Shown piece by piece: positions 1 through 5,553 of a DNA stretch of 5,553 bases. Source of the DNA: a bacterium (GTDB taxonomy: Bacteria; Planctomycetota; Planctomycetia; Pirellulales; Pirellulaceae); contig JAUIHJ010000579.1 of assembly GCA_030432015.1 (NCBI GenBank), positions 1-5,553 of the forward strand. The letters are read 5' to 3'. The notes below the pieces were generated by a model. It was not told where the DNA came from. It worked only from the letters and a program-made list of their open reading frames with translations, and did no database searches. Within the stretch, counting starts at the first letter, position 1, and each line of letters starts with the position of its first letter. Made by a program: the position numbers and the translations under genes.

Positions 1-439
1 CGAGGCCCTGCTGGAGCACCGACCCAAACGTCTCGGGCGCCGGCGGCGCGCCGACACGGGGAAGCAACTTGCGACCGGCATCCGCGGCCACCCCCAACGC
101 AAACGCGGGTGGTAGCGAGACCATCAAGTCAACCGGCTTCAGCGGAAAGTGAATCCACCGACCACGCAAGCGGATACGACCATGACGCGGACGGTCCAAC
201 AGGTCCTCGCCAAGCAAACGCCGCAAGTCGCTCATGACTCTCGCGTCGCAGGCCGGATGCAGGCGATGGCTGCCGAAATCGACATTGACCCCGGCCAAGG
301 TAAAACTGCTCGCCAAGCCGCCGACCCCCGAATTCCGCTCCAGCACGGTCACGGCTGCCAGATCCTGCTCGGCCAAGCGAAATGCCGCACCGACACCCGC
401 CGGTCCCGCTCCCAAGATGGCAATCCTGCATCGGCTCAC
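1..439 (-). CDS. FAD-dependent oxidoreductase, UDP-galactopyranose mutase/protoporphyrinogen oxidase-like (N-terminal part; runs off the left edge)
   Basis: The frame starting with GTG at 439 is open to the window edge and gives about 146 residues. It begins with a dinucleotide-binding Rossmann fold: a beta strand leading into GAGPAG (residues 10-15, GxGxxG), then an acidic residue, E34, ending the second strand (VLER), followed by VGGLASS (39-45) and FGSHRLHP (55-62). This GG plus FGxHxxHP pattern is typical of the amine-oxidase/UDP-galactopyranose mutase/protoporphyrinogen oxidase-like FAD superfamily. The exact reaction cannot be read without the C-terminal part. The GTG is the only sensible start: an in-frame TGA lies six codons upstream, and the Rossmann strand begins five residues in. 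Its first bases overlap the stop of the preceding amidotransferase gene (GTGA, 436-439), which suggests translational coupling. An AGAGG about 11 nt upstream could serve as ribosome binding site. Members of this superfamily are common in polysaccharide and lipid-linked sugar clusters, which fits the neighbours. Confidence 0.85.
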   Translation of the reverse strand, partial: MSRCRIAILGAGPAGVGAAFRLAEQDLAAVTVLERNSGVGGLASSFTLAGVNVDFGSHRLHPACDARVMSDLRRLLGEDLLDRPRHGRIRLRGRWIHFPLKPVDLMVSLPPAFALGVAADAGRKLLPRVGAPPAPETFGSVLQQGL

Positions 440-2340
440 GATTCGAAGAACCTCTCATGCCAGATCAGGATGCTGAGGAGCCCCCACAACGCTCGACCAT
501 GGTCACGCCGGTTGCCCTGGTGTTCGGCGATCATGTGGCGAACGGCTTCGGCGCGAAACAGTCCGACACGTGCCAACCGCGCGGGGTCACAGTAGTCCAT
601 CAAGAGGTCGAATAGTTCGTGCTTGAGCCAAGCTGAGTATGGCATTTCGAGTCCGACCTTTTTCTTATTCAAAATCTGCCGCGGCAAGACGCCGGCGAGC
701 GCTCGGCGCATGACATGCTTCTTGCGGAGGCGGGGCAACTTGATGCGAGCCGGGACGCGGGCCATGAATCGAGTCAGGTCGGGATCGGTGAAAGGGACCC
801 TCGCTTCGAGCGAATGCGCCATGCTCATCCGATCGTTCTTCACCATCAGATCGTCGGGTAAAAACACCGAAGCGTCAACATGCAGCAGACGGTTCAGACC
901 GTCTTGGGCAAACGTCCGATCGAGCACTTCGGTGAAATGTCGCTGCGGAGATTGAATGTCGAGGCGGTCTCGAAGATCCGGGTGATAGAGTTCAAGTTTC
1001 TCCGCTTCGGTCATTACGATCCGCCACCAGAGGTGCGCCTCGTCATACGGGAGGTCAAGTCCACCCAAGAATCGCTTCAGCTTGAATTCAAGACTGAGCT
1101 TTCTATTGGAGACCGGCAGACGGTTGACGAGCGGTCGGAGGATGCCATTTCGAATCCAGTGCGGCACACGGCGACCCCACTTCGCGACCTTGTAGGCCGC
1201 GTGCGTTTCATAACCCGAGAAGACTTCATCGCCCCCCTCGCCGGACATGACAACCCCGACGTGCTGTCTGGCGAGTTGGCACAGGAAGTACGTCGGAATC
1301 GCCGAGCCGTCGGCATAAGGTTCATCGATGAATTCAAGGCTCGTGCACAGCATCTCGCGAACCATATCGGCCGTCACGACGACTTCATGATGTTGCGTGC
1401 CGAACTGTTCCGCCACTATCCGAGCGTGTGGCAGTTCATTGAAGCTGGCCGCTTCAAAACCGACCGAAAAGGTGTGCAAGGGTCCGGCCGCGCGCTGGTG
1501 CATCATGGCGACAATGGCGCTCGAGTCCATCCCGCCCGACAACAGCACACCGACCGGCAGATCGGCAACGGCCTGCCGCGTCACCGCCTGCTGCATCAAC
1601 CTGCCAGCCTCTTCGATGACGGTGGCTTCACTAAGCGAATGATCTTCATCCGCCGAGAGTTCGGCGAAACGTTCGATCTGCGTGACGCCCGCCCTGTCGA
1701 TCGACAGGGTATGCCCGGGCGGAACTTCGAGAATCCCCGCAAATGCCGTCTGCGATCCGGGGATGTAGTCGAATGTCAGGAAATCGTGCAGCGCCTGATG
1801 ATTGACGGCGCGAGAAATCCCATGGTCCTCCAGCAAGCTCTTGATCTCGGAGGCAAACAGAAATCGGCCGTTCTCTTCAAGATAGAAGAGCGGTTTCACG
1901 CCGTATGCGTCGCGCGCCAAATGCAATTCCTGGCGCTTGGAATCCCAGATCGCGTAGGCAAACATGCCATTGAGGTGTTGGACCATTGACGGGCCGAGTT
2001 CTTCGTACAGGTGGACAAGAACCTCGGTGTCGGTGCGGGATTGGAAGTTGTGGCCGCGTTCGTGCAGCGCAAAACGACGCTTGAGCTCGTGGAAGTTATA
2101 GATTTCGCCGTTGAAGACAATCTGCACCGAACCGTCTTCGTTGCTCATCGGCTGGCGGCCACGATCGGACAGGTCAATGACCGACAGGCGCCGATGTCCA
2201 AGCGCGATACGCGGGGCCTGCCACGTTCCTCGATCATCTGGACCACGGTGGGTCAGCACGTCGGTCATTCGATCGAGCAGGCTGCCGTCAGGCGGGGACA
2301 GGTGCGGATCGAGATTGAAAATGCCACAGATGCCGCACAT
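436..2340 (-). CDS. asnB: Asparagine synthase (glutamine-hydrolysing) family protein
   Basis: This is a complete 634-residue protein, the usual length for bacterial AsnB-type enzymes. It starts MCGICGIF; after Met removal, Cys2 is the N-terminal nucleophile of a class II glutamine amidotransferase. Glutaminase-domain motifs follow: HRGPD (31-35), GHRRLSVIDLS (48-58), NGEIYN (77-82) and RTD (102-104). The C-terminal synthetase domain has the ATP-pyrophosphatase loop SGGMDSS (268-274), SGEGGDEVFSGY (366-377) and LPDDLMVKNDRMSMAHSLEA (494-513). Both active sites look intact. The family transfers ammonia from glutamine to an ATP-activated carboxylate, classically aspartate to asparagine. Homologues inside glycan clusters may instead amidate another carboxylate, such as a uronic acid; the setting here allows that but does not prove it. 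A strong GGGGAG (2351-2356) lies 10 nt before the ATG. The gene sits 89 bp behind the glycosyltransferase gene and its TGA overlaps the next start, so an operon is likely. The symbol denotes the family, not a proven asparagine-making role. Confidence 0.95.
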   Translation of the reverse strand: MCGICGIFNLDPHLSPPDGSLLDRMTDVLTHRGPDDRGTWQAPRIALGHRRLSVIDLSDRGRQPMSNEDGSVQIVFNGEIYNFHELKRRFALHERGHNFQSRTDTEVLVHLYEELGPSMVQHLNGMFAYAIWDSKRQELHLARDAYGVKPLFYLEENGRFLFASEIKSLLEDHGISRAVNHQALHDFLTFDYIPGSQTAFAGILEVPPGHTLSIDRAGVTQIERFAELSADEDHSLSEATVIEEAGRLMQQAVTRQAVADLPVGVLLSGGMDSSAIVAMMHQRAAGPLHTFSVGFEAASFNELPHARIVAEQFGTQHHEVVVTADMVREMLCTSLEFIDEPYADGSAIPTYFLCQLARQHVGVVMSGEGGDEVFSGYETHAAYKVAKWGRRVPHWIRNGILRPLVNRLPVSNRKLSLEFKLKRFLGGLDLPYDEAHLWWRIVMTEAEKLELYHPDLRDRLDIQSPQRHFTEVLDRTFAQDGLNRLLHVDASVFLPDDLMVKNDRMSMAHSLEARVPFTDPDLTRFMARVPARIKLPRLRKKHVMRRALAGVLPRQILNKKKVGLEMPYSAWLKHELFDLLMDYCDPARLARVGLFRAEAVRHMIAEHQGNRRDHGRALWGLLSILIWHERFFES

Positions 2341-2429
2341 CGTGCGCTGTCTCCCCGCAAGATAGGGTCACCGCGAATGCATCCCTGTGGACGTCCGACG
2401 GCAACGATGGGCCGCGTCGTCAGCCCGGC

Positions 2430-3383
2430 TCACTGTGGCGGTAGGGTTGCTTGAGGTTCGTCGTGTAACGTTGCCAATTCCCGCTCGCCCGAGCTGACAA
2501 TGGACCCTGGCCGACGGCGGCCGACATGGGTTGCAATCGCTTCGGCAATCGCACCCATAAAGGCGATGTTTACGGCGGTGTTCATCATCAGGACGGCCGA
2601 CGCGGATACCATGGGGTCACCCACGATTCCCAGGTCGATAATCGTTTTCGTGACCGCATACAGGAAACAGAGAAATGCCGGAGGCAGCATGACCCGCAAC
2701 GGGCGAAACAGAATCGCCATGCGAACGATGAGCATCGCAAAATTCATCGCATCCCACGGCACGATCTTCGACTTCCCTTTTCGCTGTCGATAGTCGATCG
2801 TTTGATAGCTGATCGCGTAATTGTCACACATCAGCGCCAACGTGATCGTCGTCGTCCAACTGAATCCGTCAGGAAGAATATGGAAATACTCCAGCACCAG
2901 ATCGCGTGGAAGAACTCGAAAGCCGCTGTTGAGGTCGGGAATTCGCTTGCCACAGACATAGTTGGCAAACTGATTCAGGAACCATTTGGCGGGACGACGA
3001 ATCAGGGGTATTTGGACGTTCTTTCCCGTTCGCGAGCCGACGACCATATCGGCCGTCTGCAATTCGTCCAGCATCGCGGGCAGTGATTCGAGCGGGTACG
3101 TACCATCGGCATCGGTAATCGCGACAATTTCGGTCGTCGCGGCGAGGACCCCGGTCTTCAGGGCCGCCCCGTAGCCACGCTGGCGCTTGTGCCGGATGAC
3201 ACGAACATTCGCCTTCGAAGCGATCTCAGCCGTGCCATCCGTTGATCCATCATCGACGACGATGACATCCGCCGTGATCCCGCACTGGGTTACAACCGAC
3301 TGTAGCTCGGCAAGTGTTTCGCCGATGGCCTCCGCCTCACAATAGGCGGGAATCACGATGGTTATGCTGTTTGCCTCTGACAC
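2430..3383 (-). CDS. Family 2 glycosyltransferase, DPM1/GtrB-like, with two C-terminal membrane segments
   Basis: From GTG at 3383 the product has 317 residues. The GT-A domain starts at once: SITIVIPAYCEAEAIGETL (6-24), then VIVVDDGSTDGT (40-51), RQRGYGAALKTG (68-79), and the metal/nucleotide-sugar site TDADGTYP (90-97). DLNSGFRVLPR (150-160) is the DPM-type acceptor-side motif. Two hydrophobic stretches, about 231-254 and 258-284, look like membrane helices. The layout resembles polyprenyl-phosphate mannosyl- or glucosyltransferases, which transfer a sugar from a nucleotide donor to a membrane lipid at the inner leaflet. Donor and acceptor cannot be told from sequence alone. The start is uncertain. 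An in-frame ATG at 3455 would give 341 residues, but its extra 24 show no domain and its start codon lies in one arm of a perfect inverted repeat. A still longer form from 3641 is unlikely. A weak GGGA lies 9 nt before the GTG. It is the first visible gene of the leftward group. Confidence 0.9.
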   Translation of the reverse strand: MSEANSITIVIPAYCEAEAIGETLAELQSVVTQCGITADVIVVDDGSTDGTAEIASKANVRVIRHKRQRGYGAALKTGVLAATTEIVAITDADGTYPLESLPAMLDELQTADMVVGSRTGKNVQIPLIRRPAKWFLNQFANYVCGKRIPDLNSGFRVLPRDLVLEYFHILPDGFSWTTTITLALMCDNYAISYQTIDYRQRKGKSKIVPWDAMNFAMLIVRMAILFRPLRVMLPPAFLCFLYAVTKTIIDLGIVGDPMVSASAVLMMNTAVNIAFMGAIAEAIATHVGRRRPGSIVSSGERELATLHDEPQATLPPQ

Positions 3384-3451
3384 GATTCGGCGTCCCGCAG
3401 TTCGGCACGGGCCCGCCACTTGGCGTTCCGCTGGGAAGTCGCTCGGCGTAT

Positions 3452-3482
3452 CCATTACATGGAAAATTCTTCCATGTAATGG
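3452..3482. repeat. Perfect 13-bp inverted repeat with 5-nt loop; possible operator or RNA hairpin
   Basis: The left arm CCATTACATGGAA (3452-3464) is exactly complementary to the right arm TTCCATGTAATGG (3470-3482), with AATTC between them. The arms are AT-richer than the surrounding DNA. No T-run follows either side, so it does not look like an intrinsic terminator. If the glycosyltransferase starts at GTG 3383, the repeat lies about 68 bp upstream of it, where an operator would be expected. If it starts at ATG 3455, that start codon is in the 3' arm of the hairpin formed in the leftward transcript and would be occluded. I do not recognise the sequence as a known regulator's site. Confidence 0.75.
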
Positions 3483-4083
3483 CAAGTTCGAGCGGTGTTG
3501 AATTTTCGAGTTTGAGCCTATGGGAAACGTTGTAACCAGCGACGCGGTGGGCACGCCTGCTCTGTCAAACTTATAAATTGGGCGGGCGCGATTTTTGCCG
3601 CCGGCCCGAGTGCCGCGGCGCGTCAAGACGTGATCCGGCACGTGGTTTCTTTAGTTTGATGTGGCGATGTGCCATGTTGCCCCCCAGATTCAAACGGGAC
3701 GCTGCACCAAGTCGACCTGGAACCACGGGTTTATACAGCGCTGCTGGAGGCGAGACAAGCTCGGACAATGCGACAACTCCCCCTGTTCGGTGCTGTCGGA
3801 GGGCCGTCCAAACGCGTCGCGCGGACAGCGCACCAGAGGTGGATCCTGTTGCCGTTGACCCGCTGCCGAGAACTCCACGCGGCGAACAGCAAATGGGTGC
3901 CGGCGCACGACGTCCGCTGCCTGGAAACAACAAGAGCCACCACCGGTCCGCCGCGTTGGGGCGCTCGTTGCATTCTCTTGAGCGCTCCGCTAATGTTGTA
4001 GAGCACTCGCCAACACGGTCGTTGCGGCCGGACCTGGTGAGACGAAGATCGTGGCTGACAACGTCGACACGGATGGGTAATTG
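3483..4083. other. Non-coding divergent intergenic region, about 600 bp
   Basis: This stretch lies between the leftward glycosyltransferase operon and the rightward phosphatase gene, and should hold promoters for both. Several overlapping reading frames cross it on both strands, but their products are rich in Arg, Pro, Ser and Cys, show no domain, and look like chance open frames in GC-rich DNA. On the minus strand a TTGACA (complement of 3563-3568) sits beside an AT-rich TTATAA (3571-3576), but no -10 element lies at the right distance downstream. A short inverted pair (GCGCTC at 3961-3966, GAGCGC at 3980-3985) lies near the rightward gene. GAATTTTC at 3500-3507 is the reverse complement of GAAAATTC in the centre of the neighbouring inverted repeat (3462-3469). 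I see no tRNA-like or recognisable riboswitch structure, although a small RNA or regulated leader cannot be ruled out by eye. Confidence 0.5.
3968..3996 (+). promoter_or_regulatory. Candidate sigma70-type promoter for the receiver/phosphatase gene
   Basis: TTGCAT (3968-3973) and TAATGT (3991-3996) are separated by exactly 17 bp and point towards the gene starting at 4084, leaving a leader of roughly 80 nt. Each hexamer matches the E. coli consensus at only three of six positions, including the TTG and the TA...T. The palindrome GAGCGCTC (3980-3987) lies inside the spacer. The spacing and placement are good but the match is weak, and promoter rules in this group of bacteria may differ. Confidence 0.25.
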
Positions 4084-4713
4084 ATGAAAATTCTGGCGGT
4101 TTGGGACAACGAGACAGAATCCGACTTGATTTCGATGTATCTGGACGTCGACGGTAACGACGTGACAATGACCACGACGCCTGAGGAATTTCGGGCGGCC
4201 ATCGAGTCGGGTGACCCGTTCGATATTCTCCTGATGACCATCGGGCTGCCGGATCCGGAGGCGGGGTTTGAACTGTTCGAGCTCGCCACGGAACGTTATC
4301 CCGATGCGCCGATCGTCGGTGCCTGCCCGCCGGCAGACGTCTTTCACGTGGTGCGGTTCATGGCCAATGGGATGAGCGCCTACGTCACCCGCGATGCCGG
4401 TGGCGACTATATTTTTATGTTACGGGCGATCATGCGAAGCACGCTCGATGCGGTGCATGCGGCGCGAGAAAAAGAGCTGGCCAAGAAACTCCGCGAAGAG
4501 GTCGAATCGGTCCGCAAGCTCCAGGCGACCGTGATCCCGAAGGACCTCGCGGCACCGGCCGGTTATCAAATCTGTGGACGGTACGAGCCCTCGCAAATCC
4601 GTGTCTTGGGCGGCAAGGCGGTGACGTTAGCCGGGGGCGATTATTATGACGTCTTACGCTACCGGATGATCGCGTCGTGCTGCTGGTCGGCGATGCCGCT
4701 GGACACGGCATGA
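4084..4713 (+). CDS. Pseudo-receiver/SpoIIE phosphatase, N-terminal part (frameshifted gene, fragment 1)
   Basis: Numbered from ATG 4084. A TTG lies immediately before it, and a weak GGATGGG lies some 7 nt upstream of that ATG's preceding codon. Residues 2-125 resemble a CheY-type receiver fold, but the key positions are changed. Only one acidic residue remains in the first loop (W7-D8), the phospho-accepting site in ILLMTIGLPD (49-57) is T52 instead of Asp, the beta4 Thr/Ser is A80, and the beta5 Lys is R103 (YVTRDAG). Phosphorylation by a histidine kinase is therefore unlikely. A charged helical linker (about 125-147) leads into the PP2C domain: LQATVIPKDL (146-155), then GGDYYDVLR (184-192) carrying metal-ligand aspartates. 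After R192 this frame departs from the family and ends about 18 residues later at TGA 4711-4713. The matching continuation lies in another frame (see 4677-5273). Restored, the protein would be about 396 residues. Fragment 1 alone lacks most of the catalytic domain. Confidence 0.85.
   Translation: MKILAVWDNETESDLISMYLDVDGNDVTMTTTPEEFRAAIESGDPFDILLMTIGLPDPEAGFELFELATERYPDAPIVGACPPADVFHVVRFMANGMSAYVTRDAGGDYIFMLRAIMRSTLDAVHAAREKELAKKLREEVESVRKLQATVIPKDLAAPAGYQICGRYEPSQIRVLGGKAVTLAGGDYYDVLRYRMIASCCWSAMPLDTA
4650..4664 (+). other. Probable single-base deletion (frameshift junction) inside the SpoIIE phosphatase gene
   Basis: The upstream frame reads GGDYYDVLR up to about 4658. The downstream frame reads LPDDRVVLLVGDAAGHG from 4659 (CTA CCG GAT GAT). 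Joined, they give the expected SpoIIE core DYYDVLR-LPDDRVVLLVGD without gap or overlap, provided one base is added after TTACG, for example restoring a doubled C or G. The downstream frame is closed by a TGA at 4647-4649, so the crossing must fall between 4650 and the upstream frame's stop at 4711-4713, and most likely at 4656-4662. I see no X-XXY-YYZ slippery heptamer in this stretch. Confidence 0.85.
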
Positions 4714-5273
4714 AATCGTGCCTGTCGATCATGACCATGCACACGCTGGTCCGGATGATGCGCCGACACGAATACCGGGATACGGCGCACTTTGTCGACG
4801 AGATCAACAAGGGGCTCTGCGATCAGTCTATTGTCACGGAAAAGGGTGGTTTCATCACGCTGCTGTACGGTGTTTTGAGTGCCGATTCGCACACCTTGCA
4901 ATGGTCCGCCGCCGGGCATCAGCCGCCCCTGCTGCAAAACCTTGCAACCGGCACGATTGAACCGCTGGCGGGAGACGATGCTGGTGGCATGCCGCTGGCC
5001 GTCGATGAAGACGAAGAGTACGAATCATACACGTGCGAACTCCCAGATAGCTTTCGGTTGCTGCTCTACACCGACGGACTGGAAGAGGCGTTTCCCGAAG
5101 GGGACGACGAGAATCAGTTTGGCGTCGAGGGCATCATCAGAACGATGGCCGAATCCGTCGATTTACCTCTCGAAGAAGCACTGGCGCGACTGTTCGACGC
5201 ATCCAACGAATTCACCGCGGGAACCGGACGCAAAGACGACACATCGGTCCTGATGTTGGAACGCCGCGGCTAA
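4677..5273 (+). CDS. SpoIIE/RsbU-type PP2C serine/threonine phosphatase, catalytic C-terminal part (frameshifted gene, fragment 2)
   Basis: The frame is open from 4650. GTG 4677 is the first possible start, but no good ribosome binding site precedes it, and the domain would then lack its first metal-binding strand, so this is the continuation of the gene at 4084 rather than a separate one. In restored numbering (about 396 residues) it shows VGDAAGHGMKS (202-212) with a metal-binding Asp, GGFITLLYGVL (255-265), SAAGHQPPLL (275-284), GGMPLAV (301-307), LLYTDGLEEAF (327-337) and GRKDDTSVL (382-390) with the final Asp pair. These are the standard SpoIIE/RsbU motifs, so the catalytic domain looks intact apart from the frameshift. 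Such enzymes dephosphorylate a phosphoserine on an STAS-domain anti-anti-sigma factor or similar antagonist in partner-switching pathways. No membrane segment is visible, so a cytosolic role is likely. It ends in TAA, 7 bp before the end of the convergent ATPase gene. Confidence 0.85.
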   Translation: MLLVGDAAGHGMKSCLSIMTMHTLVRMMRRHEYRDTAHFVDEINKGLCDQSIVTEKGGFITLLYGVLSADSHTLQWSAAGHQPPLLQNLATGTIEPLAGDDAGGMPLAVDEDEEYESYTCELPDSFRLLLYTDGLEEAFPEGDDENQFGVEGIIRTMAESVDLPLEEALARLFDASNEFTAGTGRKDDTSVLMLERRG

Positions 5274-5280
5274 GCTGGCA

Positions 5281-5553
5281 TCAATCTGAATTCACCTCGG
5301 ATTCGCCGGTCTCGACAGGTTCTTCCCGATCGGCAAACAGGATGCGGACTTCGATGCGATTCTTGTCGCCCACGCGGTCGTATTTCATGACGTCGACCAT
5401 ATCCAAGACCAGCATCAAGCCAAGTCCACCCACTTCGATATCTTCAGGGTCCTCGGTGTGCTCCAGGTGGGGATTCAGTACCTGGCCCTCGCGCGGATCG
5501 AACGGCCGGCCGTCATCTTCAATCACCAAGATTAGCTGATGATCGACGAGGCG
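5281..5553 (-). CDS. RsbW/SpoIIAB-like ATP-binding protein, GHKL/HATPase_c (C-terminal part; runs off the right edge)
   Basis: Ninety residues are visible, ending at TGA 5283-5281. The frame stays open to the right edge, so the true start lies outside; a possible TTG at 5529 is internal. Motifs of the Bergerat-fold ATP-binding domain are clear: VIEDDGRPFDPREG (fragment residues 10-23, the G1 box with the adenine-contacting Asp) and EVGGLGLMLV (40-49, the G2 box), followed by a strand NRIEVRI. The N-box should lie beyond the window. The short distance between boxes and the phrase DDGRPFDP match anti-sigma factor/serine kinases rather than large sensor histidine kinases. The acidic tail (ADREEPVETGESEVNSD) follows the domain. 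These proteins bind a sigma factor or other partner, and phosphorylate an STAS antagonist that the neighbouring SpoIIE-type phosphatase would dephosphorylate. That link is inferred from adjacency. The genes converge with a 7-bp gap that is too short for a terminator. Confidence 0.85.
   Translation of the reverse strand, partial: RLVDHQLILVIEDDGRPFDPREGQVLNPHLEHTEDPEDIEVGGLGLMLVLDMVDVMKYDRVGDKNRIEVRILFADREEPVETGESEVNSD

Noticed and set aside
129..458. Minus-strand 109-residue open frame at the left end
   Set aside because: It is a shadow of the FAD oxidoreductase frame, shifted by one; the Rossmann and FGSHRLHP motifs occur only in the frame starting at GTG 439.
880..1989. Plus-strand 369-residue open frame
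   Set aside because: It lies wholly antisense to the amidotransferase gene, whose frame is complete and carries every family motif. The antisense product has no recognisable domain.
3563..3576. TTGACA (minus strand) next to TTATAA as a promoter of the leftward operon
   Set aside because: TTATAA lies upstream of TTGACA in the leftward direction, and no -10-like hexamer is found 16-18 bp downstream of TTGACA.
3456..3641. Upstream start (3641) for the glycosyltransferase, giving 403 residues
   Set aside because: The added N-terminus has no domain or signal peptide and runs through both arms of the inverted repeat. The catalytic domain begins far downstream, and family members are usually about 310-340 residues.
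3961..3987. GCGCTC ... GAGCGC inverted pair as a terminator
   Set aside because: The stem is only six bases with a 13-nt loop and no T-tract, and there is no gene ending here.
3578..4084. Plus-strand open frames in the intergenic region (3578-4084 and 3669-4001)
   Set aside because: They overlap in different frames, have no domain or convincing ribosome binding site, and have low-complexity Arg/Pro/Ser/Cys-rich composition.
3571..4347. Minus-strand 258-residue open frame across the intergenic region
   Set aside because: It runs antisense into the receiver-like domain, is rich in Arg, Pro and Ser, and shows no motif; this fits a chance frame in GC-rich DNA.
4640..4713. Programmed -1 ribosomal frameshift joining the two phosphatase halves
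   Set aside because: The direction (-1) would fit, but there is no slippery heptamer in the only possible window and no precedent I know of in this family. A one-base deletion explains it more simply.

Overview
The window is GC-rich, tightly packed bacterial DNA. It holds two unrelated groups of genes separated by about 0.6-0.7 kb of non-coding sequence. The gene mix and protein style suggest Planctomycetota or a related group: a receiver-like/SpoIIE phosphatase fusion, an RsbW-type ATPase, and a surface-glycan set with its own asparagine-synthase-like enzyme. That placement is an inference from gene content, not from a marker gene, and I hold it loosely.

Left part (1-3455, all on the minus strand, so transcription runs right to left). 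A membrane-anchored family 2 glycosyltransferase of the DPM1/GtrB type (about 3383 or 3455 down to 2430) is followed after 89 bp by a complete glutamine-dependent asparagine-synthase-family protein (2340-436). Its TGA stop overlaps the GTG start of an FAD-dependent oxidoreductase of the UDP-galactopyranose mutase/protoporphyrinogen oxidase-like superfamily (439 to beyond the left edge). The order, strand and 4-base stop/start overlap suggest one operon, probably for synthesis or decoration of a cell-surface glycan or glycolipid.

Middle (3456-4083). This is the divergent region between the glycosyltransferase and the phosphatase. Its clearest signal is a perfect 13-bp inverted repeat with a 5-nt loop (3452-3482). 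The repeat either lies upstream of the glycosyltransferase or covers its start codon, depending on which start is used. A weak sigma70-like promoter can be proposed for the rightward gene. The rest shows no recognisable gene.

Right part (4084-5553). A plus-strand gene encodes an N-terminal receiver-like domain, a short helical linker and a SpoIIE/RsbU-type PP2C serine/threonine phosphatase. It is split into two reading frames by what looks like the loss of one base near 4656-4662. The receiver lacks the phospho-accepting aspartate (Thr instead) and other conserved receiver residues, so it looks like a pseudo-receiver. Seven bases downstream, convergent on the minus strand, is the C-terminal part of an RsbW/SpoIIAB-like GHKL ATPase (anti-sigma factor or protein kinase). 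Phosphatase plus kinase are two of the usual three parts of a partner-switching circuit; the STAS-domain antagonist is not in the window.

I found no RNA genes, CRISPR arrays, insertion sequences or attachment sites. The items that most deserve a check are the frameshift in the phosphatase, the degenerate receiver, and the perfect inverted repeat.
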